Shown: positions 55,915 through 64,000 of the stretch, piece by piece | How positions within the stretch are numbered: the first letter of the stretch is position 1 | How the letters are laid out: the number at the start of each line of letters is the position of its first letter | Program-made: the position numbers and the translations under genes | From: Neobacillus niacini | GTDB lineage: Bacteria; Bacillota; Bacilli; Bacillales; Cytobacillaceae | Length of the DNA: 64,000 nt | Reading direction: 5' to 3' | Assembly (NCBI RefSeq): GCF_023715785.1 | Contig: NZ_JAMBOX010000002.1 | Coordinates: 248,001-312,000, forward strand | The notes under the pieces: generated by a model | What the model was told of the DNA's origin: nothing | Databases searched by the model: none | The model's input: the letters and a program-made list of their open reading frames with translations, nothing else

Positions 55915-56116
55915 TACTAGTAGTCCCTCCAAATTATTTCCTTTTCTATATTTCTATAATAGCAAGGGTTTTCCCTTTATACATAGAGAAAAACTTAGTT
56001 AGTTTTAATTTAATATATTTTTATATGGATATTTTGGTAAATTATAATTAAGATACAAAAGAACTGATTAGAGGATTATCAAGAAGGGGACTTTTTAATG
56101 ACGGAGTGAACCATTT

Positions 56117-56478
56117 ATAACGACCGATCCTCAGATTTAAAGGAGGTCCCGGTCGATAAGAGCCTCTCAAAACGCCCGAGCTGCAGATTTAAAGGAGGTC
56201 CCGGTCGATAAGAGTATCTCAAAACGCCCGAGCCCTAGATTTATAGGAGGTCCCGGTCGATAAGAGCCCCTCAAAACGCCCGAGCTGCAGATTTAAAGGA
56301 GGTCCCGGTCGATAAGAGCCCCTCAAAACGCCCGAGCTCCAGATTTATAGGAGGTCCCGGTCGATAAGAGCCTCTCAAAACGCCCGAGCCCTAGATTTAT
56401 TCGAGGTCCCAGTCGATAAGAGCCCCTCAAAACGCCCGAGCTGCAGATTTTCACGAAGTCTCGGTCGATATGCCCGCC
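56117..56478. repeat. 52-bp tandem array, about seven units
   Basis: The word AGATTTA... recurs at 56132, 56184, 56236, 56288, 56340, 56392 and 56444: exactly 52 bp each. Units share GGAGGTCCCGGTCGATAAGA and CTCAAAACGCCCGAGC. Substitutions alternate between units (GCTGCAG versus CCCTAG), hinting at a higher-order two-unit repeat. It lies between the receiver gene promoter and the convergent hydrolase. Confidence 0.9.
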
Positions 56479-56500
56479 TAAATCAACCAACCCCAACTAT

Positions 56501-57322
56501 TTACGTATTAAACAAGGTCCCATTCAATGCCGCGATATACCTGTCCCCCGACTTTTGGACGGACAATTTCGCATCCTCTTTCACGATGCCGTGAAAAGCA
56601 TTATATATACGGTCAAACTTAAATTCGGCAGTGGTGTCTGCCATCTGGCGCACTTTTGCTGCCGGAAGCGGGATTAAATTAGGGTAGCTATACATGAAAC
56701 TGACCCATTTTTGGTCGGCGACCACCTGGATAATATCCCCTGTTAATAGAATGCCCTTTTGCTCATTTCCGTCCTTCCATTCTAGGACAGACCCGCCTTT
56801 AAAATGCCCGCCTAACCGATTGATCACTAGGCCCTTATGCAATTCGAGGGACTCGCCAGACCAGAAAATGATTTTGTCACTTGGACGCATGACCCATTCA
56901 CGATCGTCTTCATGGATATAAACGGGCACGTTGAAGGCCTCGGCCCATTCAACCTGCGTTGAGTAATAATGCGGATGGGAGAGCGCAATCGCTTGGATTC
57001 CGCCCAATTCGTTAATCCTTGCAACGGTCCGTTCATCAATAAACGTGATGCAGTCCCACAACAAATTGAAGCCGGCGCTCTGGACAAGATAGGCGGTTTG
57101 GCCAATTCCGAACTTTGGCGTCGTTTTTATGCTGAATAACCCTGGTTCTTCAAAATGAAACATGTTCATGTATTTGCCATTTACCAGTTCCTCCAAGGTT
57201 GTCCATGACTGCCCATTTGGAGTTATGTATTGCCGTTCTTCATCACAAATCAAACAATGTTCCGGTTCCTCCATCGCCAGTTCATACTGGACCCCGCAAG
57301 TATTACAAATATAGTTTTTCAT
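56501..57322 (-). CDS. MBL-fold hydrolase with N-terminal zinc knuckle
   Basis: A 273-aa protein. A rubredoxin-like knuckle (ICNTCG...HCLICD) occupies residues 1-30. The metallo-beta-lactamase fold follows, with SHPHYYST in place of the usual HxHxDH (Asp and last His missing), then GGHFKGG and LLTGDIIQV. Two-metal chemistry is probably altered. Rubredoxin-like knuckles link some MBL proteins to redox or Fe-S roles. GGGAGAG precedes ATG 57322. Confidence 0.75.
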   Translation of the reverse strand: MKNYICNTCGVQYELAMEEPEHCLICDEERQYITPNGQSWTTLEELVNGKYMNMFHFEEPGLFSIKTTPKFGIGQTAYLVQSAGFNLLWDCITFIDERTVARINELGGIQAIALSHPHYYSTQVEWAEAFNVPVYIHEDDREWVMRPSDKIIFWSGESLELHKGLVINRLGGHFKGGSVLEWKDGNEQKGILLTGDIIQVVADQKWVSFMYSYPNLIPLPAAKVRQMADTTAEFKFDRIYNAFHGIVKEDAKLSVQKSGDRYIAALNGTLFNT

Positions 57323-57517
57323 AACTCTCCCAACCCTTCCAAAATATGTATAAGAACATAGTAATCATACCAAATGGAAAATAGATTTTTAACTTAAAAG
57401 TATTAGAGTTTTCTACGACAACTGGACTATTTTCAAAAAGGGATTGGCTGTTGTGGCATTGAAACAAGATTCATCCATATAATTGTTCTACACCATTATT
57501 GAAGGGGGATTGGTTTC

Positions 57518-58279
57518 ATGAATCAACAAACCTTGATATTGGATTTGGATGATACGCTGATTCATTGCCATAAGTACTTTAAGGAGTCCCAGAACAAATT
57601 TGGACAATTAATGCAAAAATGGTTTAAGGAATTATCGAAACAGGAATTGATCCAGAAGAAGACCGAAATTGGCATTCGAATTGTGGAGGATTACGGCCTG
57701 CATTCTGTAAATTATCCTGTTTCGCTTGTCGAGACCTATCTATATTATTGTAAAAAATACAAAAAGAAGCTGGATGAAAAGAAAATCGCACAAATTCGGG
57801 AAATTGGCCAAAGTGTATTTGAACGGAACGTGGAGCCGTTTCCCCATACCTTTAACGTGCTCCGCAGGCTACAAAGTGATGGACATCGATTGTGTCTGTT
57901 TACTGGCGGGGATATTGCCAATCAACTTCGGAAAATTACCCAATTAAACCTTGAACAGTTTTTTGATGGTGGGGTGTTTATTTTTGAAAAAAAGGATAAA
58001 GATGCCTTAAGGAAAGTCTTGCACCAGCTGAATGGTGATAAAAAATCGACGTGGATGATCGGAAATTCGTTGAGGTCTGACATCAAGCCGGCCATTGAGC
58101 TAGGCATCAATGCGATTCATATCCCATCACAAATCGAATGGTACTATAACGTTGTCGATGTTGAGATCGAGCCGAGCGGCACGTTTGCCGAACTGCCATC
58201 CCTTCAGGAACTCCCCGGCTATTTACAAGAACACTGCTTTCATTATGAAGGCATCAGGGGCCACCCAATAACCCTCTGA
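57518..58279 (+). CDS. HAD family hydrolase
   Basis: A 253-aa HAD protein: motif I ILDLDDTLIHC at residues 6-16, motif II LFTGGD, motif III Lys in KKDKDALRKV and motif IV IGNSLRSDI. It has a cap of about 80 helical residues. Typical of phosphoglycolate-type phosphatases; substrate unknown. GAAGGGGGA precedes ATG. Confidence 0.85.
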   Translation: MNQQTLILDLDDTLIHCHKYFKESQNKFGQLMQKWFKELSKQELIQKKTEIGIRIVEDYGLHSVNYPVSLVETYLYYCKKYKKKLDEKKIAQIREIGQSVFERNVEPFPHTFNVLRRLQSDGHRLCLFTGGDIANQLRKITQLNLEQFFDGGVFIFEKKDKDALRKVLHQLNGDKKSTWMIGNSLRSDIKPAIELGINAIHIPSQIEWYYNVVDVEIEPSGTFAELPSLQELPGYLQEHCFHYEGIRGHPITL

Positions 58280-58306
58280 TTTAACACAATTCCATCATTA
58301 TTGTAA

Positions 58307-58340
58307 AAAACGACTGATCGCTATTGATTAGTCGTTTTAA
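58307..58340 (+). terminator. Intrinsic terminator
   Basis: AAAACGACT and AGTCGTTTT arms across a 14-nt loop. Confidence 0.6.
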
Positions 58341-58510
58341 TATTTCCTCATAAAAAAAGGATTAACAATCCACTTAATCAGATGAATATTTTTTTAGTAT
58401 ATGTCAATGGTAAATAGTAGAAATGTGTTGAAAATTTTTTCAGAAAAATATAAAATTAAATCGGGATAAAAGAAATAACGCTTTTATCTTATTAAAGGAT
58501 GGTCTTTTTT

Positions 58511-59200
58511 TTGGAAAAGAAACAAGTTCAAATGGAACTGGCCAGCTATATTGGCCGGACACTCCGCGAAAATTTTGGTAAAGGTCCTGAATCTGTTTTT
58601 GTTTCATTAGGGGATTCGGTATTAACGGTGTACTTGAGGAATTTTAGCACCCCAATGGAAAATGTTCTGCTAGGACAGCAACAAGATATGTTGGTTCAGC
58701 GAACAAGGGATATACTGATGGGGACATTGATTCCCGAATTTAAAGCGTACATTAAAATTCTCACTGGAGTAGAAGTGAAGGAATTTTATTATGACTGGAG
58801 CTTGCAGAATAACAGCGGTGTTTTTGTTTGCATTGGGTCAAATTTCTCTGATCGTGACTTTGATGATGATTTTAATGGCAAACAGGCTGTTCAGGAAGAG
58901 GTTCGGGTCATTAGCATTCAGGCACAGAGGGAACCTGAGAAGATTTTCTCGTTCCTATTAAATGACAGAACACTGGTCGTTATCCGAAAAGGGATTCTTG
59001 TCCCGATTGAAAAAGAACTAATCATGTTAGGCAATTCTGAAGCGTTAAAGTTGGCAAAGCGAAATTTGGAAAAACGATTACTGCATAATAAAAGGACTTT
59101 TGAGGGGATTCTTCAATCAAAAGTGGTTGACATTTTTGTGGATTGGGATTTTCAATTGGACAAAAGTGCCATCGTACTGATTTTGTCTCCAACAGCATAG
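58511..59200 (+). CDS. DUF2294 protein with duplicated module
   Basis: A 229-aa protein made of two similar DUF2294-type halves (about 1-115 and 120-229). Each begins with a helix and a GKGPES / HNKRTFEG stretch. DUF2294 proteins occur near signalling or Na+-linked genes in Bacilli; biochemical role unknown. ATG 58499 overlaps the AAAGGA ribosome site, so TTG 58511 is the start. It precedes a PAS histidine kinase by about 125 bp. Confidence 0.75.
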   Translation: MEKKQVQMELASYIGRTLRENFGKGPESVFVSLGDSVLTVYLRNFSTPMENVLLGQQQDMLVQRTRDILMGTLIPEFKAYIKILTGVEVKEFYYDWSLQNNSGVFVCIGSNFSDRDFDDDFNGKQAVQEEVRVISIQAQREPEKIFSFLLNDRTLVVIRKGILVPIEKELIMLGNSEALKLAKRNLEKRLLHNKRTFEGILQSKVVDIFVDWDFQLDKSAIVLILSPTA

Positions 59201-59240
59201 AGGCGGAAGTGAGTTAGACAATTACAGTTGAGCTAAACGC

Positions 59241-59282
59241 AAGCCAAGATGGGATGACTTTGTCCTGTCTTGGCTTTTTTTA
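59241..59282 (+). terminator. Intrinsic terminator
   Basis: AAGCCAAGA and TCTTGGCTT arms, followed by a T-run, between the DUF2294 and kinase genes. Confidence 0.75.
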
Positions 59283-59324
59283 TAGTTTATAGAAGATTAT
59301 GGGGAAAGGAACGGAGATAGAGAG

Positions 59325-61163
59325 ATGAACAGTCCTGTAGAGAATATTAAAAGCGAGAAGCAATTGGTATTAAAGAAATATGCTGATGAGAGAATTAGCA
59401 GCAATGAAGTCCTGATTAATCAAACCAAGGATGCTATTTGCTATTTGGATTTGGAAGGTTTTGTAGTGAAGGTTAATCCGGCATTTGAAGCATTAACCGG
59501 ATACAGTGCCGCAGAAGCGCTGCTTATGAAAAAGCAGCAGTTTTTTTCACTGGATTGCCTTGATCGATTGTTCCATGCTTGTCATAAAGCTACGCTGGGC
59601 AGGGTGCAAAACTTTGATTGTCAAATGCAGACCAAAAACGGAGCATTTGTCGATGTGAATGTCACGAATATCCCCATTGGTGTTGATAATCAAATTATCG
59701 GTATTTGCCTGGTGGCCAAAGATATTACCCGCATAAAAAAGAAAAAGGCGGAGGTTAAAAAGATCGAGGAATTCCATCGGGTATTAACTGAAAACGTGCT
59801 CGATGTCATCGTTTGTACAAACCTGCTGGGAAAGATTGTCTATATTTCACCGTCCTGTGAAATGATTTCCGGTTTTACCCCTGAAGAGATTGTCGGCAAA
59901 TCCTATACCGACCTGATTTATCCTGAGGATTTAGACCTAGCTAACACGAATCATAATGTTTCAATGACACTGCTAGAAAACACTCGCGGCAACTACCGCA
60001 TCCGCAAAAAAGATGGAGAGCTTATTTGGATTGAGACACTAAGTAAGCCGATTGTCGATCCGGAAACGAACACTGTCGTTGAAGTCGTGTCTGTGTTTAG
60101 GGACATTACCGAACGGATTAAGGCTGAGGAAGACTTATGGAGCCGGAAACGGGCGTTTCGCGACTTGGTCGAGCATTCACCCGATGCTGTCGTAATCACG
60201 GATTTTAATGATATCCTGTTTATTAACGAAACCGGGTTTGAGTTATTGGGGGCAGAAACAAGTGAGGAGATTTTGGCCAAAAGGTTCTTGGATTTTATTC
60301 ATCCTGCAGACCATCGAAAAGCTAGAGAGATGATTGAAACCGTTCATAACGGTGATAGTATCGATTTTCAAGAATATAAGATTACTAGATTGGATGGCAC
60401 GGTTTTTGATGCTGAAATAAAAGGAATACCTACCTATTTTCAAAATCAATCAGCCCAGCACATCATTATTCGCGATATCACCGAGCGGAAGAAAACCCAG
60501 GATCTTCTGCTTCATTCTGAAAAACTGTCGGTTGCCGGGCAATTAGCGGCGGGAATTGCCCATGAGGTTCGAAACCCATTAACCGCGATTAAGGGATTCC
60601 TCCAGCTAATGGAGGTGCAAATGGATAACAAAGTGTATGTGGAGATTATTCAGTCGGAGATAGAACGAATTGAGTTGATTTTAAGTGAGCTTTTGGTCCT
60701 GTCCAAACCACAAGATTCAAAAATAGAAACGGTCGACTTGATCTTGTTGATTGAAGAAATCAAAACGCTAATCGATACACAGGCGATCATGAACAACGTC
60801 CTGATTTACATAGAGAAAGATTTCAAACAACTCTTGGTCAACTGCGATAAAAACCAGCTTAAGCAGGTATTTATCAATTTTTTAAAAAATTCGATTGAGG
60901 CGATGCCGGACGGAGGAACCGTTACCGTTGAATTGAAGAGAGTAGGTGCGGACAAGGTGAAAATTTTCTTCAAAGATACCGGTGTCGGCATCCCGCCACA
61001 CGTATTAAAACGAATTGGGGAACCCTTCTTTACGACAAAGGAAGGCGGCACCGGTTTGGGAATTATGATTTCCAAGCAAATTATTGAAAACCATCACGGC
61101 AGCGTCCATCTCTGGAGCGACGACCAGGGCACGATTATTGAGGTCATTTTGCCGGTGGGATAG
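59325..61163 (+). CDS. Multi-PAS sensor histidine kinase
   Basis: A 612-aa soluble kinase with three tandem PAS domains (about 30-140, 145-265, 270-390), S-box style. The phospho-acceptor is His413 in AAGIAHEVRNPLTAIKG. The HATPase has NFLKNSIEAMPDGG, DTGVGIPP and GGTGLGIM. There is no transmembrane segment, as in sporulation kinases KinA/KinE of Bacillus. It likely senses an intracellular signal and phosphorylates Spo0F-like receivers. GGAACGGAGA precedes ATG. Confidence 0.9.
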   Translation: MNSPVENIKSEKQLVLKKYADERISSNEVLINQTKDAICYLDLEGFVVKVNPAFEALTGYSAAEALLMKKQQFFSLDCLDRLFHACHKATLGRVQNFDCQMQTKNGAFVDVNVTNIPIGVDNQIIGICLVAKDITRIKKKKAEVKKIEEFHRVLTENVLDVIVCTNLLGKIVYISPSCEMISGFTPEEIVGKSYTDLIYPEDLDLANTNHNVSMTLLENTRGNYRIRKKDGELIWIETLSKPIVDPETNTVVEVVSVFRDITERIKAEEDLWSRKRAFRDLVEHSPDAVVITDFNDILFINETGFELLGAETSEEILAKRFLDFIHPADHRKAREMIETVHNGDSIDFQEYKITRLDGTVFDAEIKGIPTYFQNQSAQHIIIRDITERKKTQDLLLHSEKLSVAGQLAAGIAHEVRNPLTAIKGFLQLMEVQMDNKVYVEIIQSEIERIELILSELLVLSKPQDSKIETVDLILLIEEIKTLIDTQAIMNNVLIYIEKDFKQLLVNCDKNQLKQVFINFLKNSIEAMPDGGTVTVELKRVGADKVKIFFKDTGVGIPPHVLKRIGEPFFTTKEGGTGLGIMISKQIIENHHGSVHLWSDDQGTIIEVILPVG

Positions 61164-61247
61164 GGTATCTCGTCGGGGGAGTGGGTTATGTCCTCGGGCG
61201 GAGAAGAGTATATTTCTCGTGTCGAGCGGAGGGCAAAAAAGCGGGGT

Positions 61248-61360
61248 CGCGGATATATTGGATTTATCGCGGATATATCTTATTTATCGCTGATATATTC
61301 AAATTATCGCGGATAAAACCTTCAAACCCGCGGATATAATGGATTTTGTCGCGGATATCC
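61248..61360. repeat. Phased 20-21-bp direct repeat
   Basis: CGCGGATAT (with small variants) recurs at 61248, 61268, 61288, 61308, 61329 and 61350. The period of 20 to 21 bp equals two helical turns. It lies in the 358-bp gap after the kinase gene and before the crcB leader. Confidence 0.85.
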
Positions 61361-61435
61361 TTGAGCTGTGACAGGCAGATTAGCTTTTTGGACGAAAAAA
61401 TGCTTAAACCATTCTTTTTTGTAAGTTTTAAAGGG

Positions 61436-61504
61436 TATAATATTAATCATGGAGTAAGGTTTGCGACTCCTGCCGGCTTTTTTGCACCCGGCAGGGTTTT
61501 TTTC
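61436..61504 (+). promoter_or_regulatory. Promoter and attenuator leader of crcB genes
   Basis: TATAAT (61436-61441) begins a short leader. GGAGT (61451) can pair with ACTCC (61466-61470), overlapping CCTGCCGG of a terminator hairpin (61469-61495, T-run to 61504). The mutually exclusive layout recalls a fluoride riboswitch, but the usual GGNGATGG start is not evident. Confidence 0.6.
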
Positions 61505-61521
61505 GTTGGGGGAATGTTTCG

Positions 61522-61899
61522 ATGATATATATCTATGTCGGGATTGCCGGTTTTTTTGGCGCTTTGTTAAGATATTTAATTGGTTTGGGATTGGCGGGGG
61601 AGAACAGCGTGTTCCCTGTGGCCACCTTGACCATCAACCTTGCCGGGAGTTTCCTTTTGGCCTGGTTGACGACAGTCGTTTTAAAAAAAATATCCTTGCC
61701 TGATTTAATTAAAACGGCGATTGCCACGGGCTTTGTCGGTTCGTTTACTACTTTTTCGACTTTTAGTGTCGAAACGGTCGAATTATTCCGGGAGGACCAG
61801 TTGTTTTTTGCGTTTGCATATGTCCTACTCAGTTTTTTCGGAGGCTTGGCGATGAGTCGGCTTGGTTTTCGTGTTAGGAAAGGCGGGGCAAGCGAATGA
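61522..61899 (+). CDS. crcB: Fluoride exporter subunit CrcB1
   Basis: A 125-aa, four-helix Fluc channel subunit. It contains GFVGSFTTFSTFSVE, the conserved TTFSTF signature with phenylalanines that line the fluoride path, and GLGLAGENSVFPVATLTINLAGSFLLAW. Fluc channels are dual-topology dimers; here two adjacent genes probably make a heterodimer. ATG 61522 follows GGGGGAATG. Its stop overlaps the next start (ATGA). Confidence 0.92.
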   Translation: MIYIYVGIAGFFGALLRYLIGLGLAGENSVFPVATLTINLAGSFLLAWLTTVVLKKISLPDLIKTAIATGFVGSFTTFSTFSVETVELFREDQLFFAFAYVLLSFFGGLAMSRLGFRVRKGGASE

Positions 61900-62261
61900 C
61901 ATTTTTACATATGCTTTTGGTCGGTGTTGGCGGATTTTTTGGCGCGATATCACGATTTTCCCTTAGTCGGTTAATTAACCGCTGGTATCCATCCAAGATT
62001 CCGGTCGCCACTCTGACGATCAATCTAACAGGTTCCTTTTTGCTAGGAATGATAATCGGGGCGGGAATGAACAAATTCGGGTTCCTCTTGCTTGGGACCG
62101 GGTTTATGGGGGCGTTTACCACGTTTTCCACTTTCAAACTGGAGGGTGTCCAACTCTATGCGGACGGGAAACGCAGAGAATTTTACCTGTATAATGGATT
62201 AAGCTACGGATTTGGAATTTTATTGGCCTTCCTGGGCATGATGTTGGGCGGTACTTTTTGA
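61896..62261 (+). CDS. crcB: Fluoride exporter subunit CrcB2
   Basis: A 121-aa paralogue of the preceding gene, with four hydrophobic segments and GFMGAFTTFSTFKLE plus PVATLTINLTGSFLLG. Starts by ATGA overlap, so translational coupling and stoichiometric co-expression are expected. Together they would export F- passively down its gradient. Confidence 0.92.
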   Translation: MTFLHMLLVGVGGFFGAISRFSLSRLINRWYPSKIPVATLTINLTGSFLLGMIIGAGMNKFGFLLLGTGFMGAFTTFSTFKLEGVQLYADGKRREFYLYNGLSYGFGILLAFLGMMLGGTF

Positions 62262-62335
62262 CATTGGATTTGAGGATTTTCATGATTGATTTCGCAAACA
62301 CTATTAATTAAAACATTAAGAAAGGTACCCTTTTA

Positions 62336-63673
62336 ATGGATAAAGAAACAGAATCTCCCTTCTACTCGAATAAAAGACGTTACATACCTGTATTATGGAA
62401 ATTTTGGCTCAGTCATGGCGTTGCCTTAATCTGGATGATCGTGTCAATCTTGATATCGATTCCTTGGGTAAAAGAACTGGGAGAGCTGGTCACAGTTCCA
62501 CTTGCGATTGTGATCATTGCCGGTATCGCCTACATTCCAGGCTATTTGAATGCCTTTCTTGTGGTGAGTCTGCTTTTTGACAGGCAGCCGAGCTTTAAAA
62601 ATGATACCCCGACCGAACCAGTTTCGGTTTTAATCGCCTGCTGGAATGAGGAGAAAGGCATTTTCGAGACACTAAAGCAAATTGCCAAACAGGATTACCG
62701 CGGTAACCTCCTTGTTTATGTAATTGATAATAGTTCCACCGACCGAACGGCCCAAGTGGCAAAGCAGTTAGGTGCTGAATTGGGATTGAAGGTGACGGTT
62801 CTTTTTGAAAAAACACCCGGGAAGAATTTTGCTTTAAATACGGGCCTGAGACACGTTAAAACGAAATATGTCATTACGCTAGACGCCGATACATTACTGC
62901 ACCCGCAGGCGATCCGCCGGTTGATGGCGAGGATGGTGTCTTCTCCTGATAACGTCTGCGCCATTGCCGGGGCCGTCCTCGTCCGCAACAGCCGGGAAAA
63001 CTGGCTGGCCCACATTCAGGAATGGGATTATTTTTTGGGAATTGCCTCGATTAAACGGCTTCAGGGGCTGTACCAGGGAACGCTTGTGGCACAAGGTGCG
63101 TACAGCCTTTATCTCGCTGACGTGATTAGAGAAGTGGGGGGCTGGCCAGATGCAATCGGTGAGGACATTGTACTGACATGGGCCTTCCTGGCAAAGCATT
63201 ACAAGGTTTATTTTGAGCCGACCGCTGTCGCTTTTACTGATGTTCCGACCAAAATCAAGCACTTCGCCCGTCAGCGCAGCCGCTGGGCCCGGGGGATGAT
63301 TGAAGCGTTGAAGCGGGTTAAACCGTGGCAGCATCCGATGATTTTCACGCGCTATTTGACGGGTTCCAACCTATTGATGCCGTATCTTGATGTCGTGTAT
63401 ACATTTGTTTGGATTCCGGGCCTCCTGTTAAGCTTCTTCGGTTTTTTCTGGATTGTCGGACCTCATACACTCTTTGTCCTGCCGCTCACCTTGCTAACCA
63501 ACTATATTTTGCTGCGGTACCAGAAAAATGTATTCAAAACCTTGAAATTACGGATTCGGAAAAATTGGGCCGGGTTTATTCTGTACGTTTTGTGTTATCA
63601 AATCATAATGGCACCGATATCTGTTTGGGGGTATGTCCAGGAATTCATGCAGCTGCGCAGAGTATGGAAGTAA
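62336..63673 (+). CDS. Family 2 glycosyltransferase (IcaA/NodC-like)
   Basis: A 445-aa membrane glycosyltransferase. Two N-terminal helices (about 22-45, 50-75), then the GT-A domain: SVLIACWNEEKG, DNSSTDRT, Asp183-Ala-Asp185 in ITLDADTLLHP, the base motif GEDIVLTW and the QRSRW signature, then about three C-terminal helices. Processive enzymes of this type make poly-N-acetylglucosamine, hyaluronan or related polymers. AGAAAGGTACCC precedes ATG. Confidence 0.85.
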   Translation: MDKETESPFYSNKRRYIPVLWKFWLSHGVALIWMIVSILISIPWVKELGELVTVPLAIVIIAGIAYIPGYLNAFLVVSLLFDRQPSFKNDTPTEPVSVLIACWNEEKGIFETLKQIAKQDYRGNLLVYVIDNSSTDRTAQVAKQLGAELGLKVTVLFEKTPGKNFALNTGLRHVKTKYVITLDADTLLHPQAIRRLMARMVSSPDNVCAIAGAVLVRNSRENWLAHIQEWDYFLGIASIKRLQGLYQGTLVAQGAYSLYLADVIREVGGWPDAIGEDIVLTWAFLAKHYKVYFEPTAVAFTDVPTKIKHFARQRSRWARGMIEALKRVKPWQHPMIFTRYLTGSNLLMPYLDVVYTFVWIPGLLLSFFGFFWIVGPHTLFVLPLTLLTNYILLRYQKNVFKTLKLRIRKNWAGFILYVLCYQIIMAPISVWGYVQEFMQLRRVWK

Positions 63674-63676
63674 CTT

Positions 63677-63716
63677 GGGATTTTTCAAAAACTTTTTGAA
63701 AAATCCCTTTTTTATT
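63677..63716 (+). terminator. Intrinsic terminator
   Basis: GGGATTTTTCAAAA and TTTTGAAAAATCCC arms with CTTTTTT. Confidence 0.85.
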
Positions 63717-63762
63717 GAGCGGAAATTGCTGTAAAATTGAGAGGGCATAAGGGGGAATTTAC

Positions 63763-64000
63763 TTGCATAAACGATCAATCATCTATTTGTCTATTTTTCT
63801 ATTTTTCTATCATTCATCCAATACCATTATTGGGACGTTTCTACCGCTTTATTTTCAGGACAAAGCTTTATCAGGGACTGAAATTGGCTGGATCATGGCA
63901 ATCGGTCCATTGACCTCGCTGTTTTTCCAACCGTTTTTCGGTTATATGAGTGATAAATACAAAACAATTAAACGGATGTTATTTATTTGTTTAATCGGGG
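63763..64000 (+). CDS. MFS transporter, 3' truncated by the window end
   Basis: AAGGGGG precedes TTG 63763. The 79 visible residues form the first helix (IIYLSIFLFFYHSSN), the second (GWIMAIGPLTSLFF) and the MFS loop GYMSDKYKTIKRM, so a major facilitator of the MFS_1/YttB-like type is likely. Substrate and length cannot be assessed. Confidence 0.75.
   Translation, partial: MHKRSIIYLSIFLFFYHSSNTIIGTFLPLYFQDKALSGTEIGWIMAIGPLTSLFFQPFFGYMSDKYKTIKRMLFICLIG

Noticed and set aside
56117..56478. CRISPR-like repeats
   Set aside because: All 52 bp repeat, with no variable spacers.
61461..61703. 80-codon plus-strand frame across the crcB leader
   Set aside because: Runs through the terminator hairpin and overlaps crcB in another frame; no ribosome site.

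Overview
The window reads as chromosomal DNA of a low-GC, endospore-forming Bacillaceae (Bacillus, Neobacillus or Mesobacillus type). Support comes from strong AAGGAGG-type ribosome sites, frequent TTG/GTG starts, a CotA-type spore-coat laccase behind a sigma-K-like promoter, a T-box leader and a sporulation-kinase-like PAS histidine kinase. Genus is inference. No rRNA, tRNA, insertion sequence or CRISPR array was recognised.

Layout. 1-7961: aromatic/acyl catabolic cluster (FAH-family hydrolase, flavin aromatic hydroxylase, extradiol ring-cleavage dioxygenase, ABM protein, thiolase, PaaG-like crotonase, acetoacetyl-CoA synthetase), cut by the left edge. 7998-8795: 114-bp tandem array in which every unit holds two hairpins. 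8865-17956: mixed housekeeping and envelope genes (cupredoxin, cupin, GNAT, a degenerate APH-fold protein, CotA, XRE regulator with a membrane protein, CBO0543 protein). 17995-20563: a 563-aa gene of unknown function and a detached copy of its 3' end, bracketing a two-gene cassette that includes a retropepsin-like protease.

20995-33061 is an AT-rich defence island. It holds two closely related McrB-type AAA+ motors with unrelated N-termini feeding one DUF2357/McrC-like PD-(D/E)XK protein, a decayed HNH endonuclease, a MazG-like pyrophosphohydrolase overlapping a PLD-nuclease/superfamily-2 helicase, and a NERD-nuclease/superfamily-1 helicase. This is the best candidate for an under-described system.

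33189-42615: DUF523 protein, an MFS exporter with a possible leader-peptide attenuator, a T-box-controlled second-type MetRS, a MerR/EamA pair, a cupin and two alpha/beta hydrolases. 42908-44526: a TetR regulator and an NAD(P)-binding reductase, each preceded by the same 15-bp operator. 45055-54802: UvrA2-like ABC protein, hybrid cluster protein behind an FNR-type box, two HAD phosphatases, a YcxB-like/BNR-propeller gene pair and a glyoxalase-fold protein. 54983-64000: small hydrophilic proteins, a lone receiver protein, a 52-bp tandem array, an MBL hydrolase with a zinc knuckle, HAD, DUF2294, a PAS kinase, a 20-21-bp phased repeat, the crcB fluoride-exporter pair behind an attenuator leader, a GT2 glycosyltransferase and a truncated MFS gene.

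Gene decay is frequent: a hotdog remnant, a frameshifted GNAT, a DUF3995 gene with an internal stop, a doubly frameshifted HNH gene and a detached 3' fragment. Start codons were reassigned wherever a ribosome site clearly favoured an internal start. Percent identities, family hits and structures could not be computed; family names come from motif and whole-sequence recognition.
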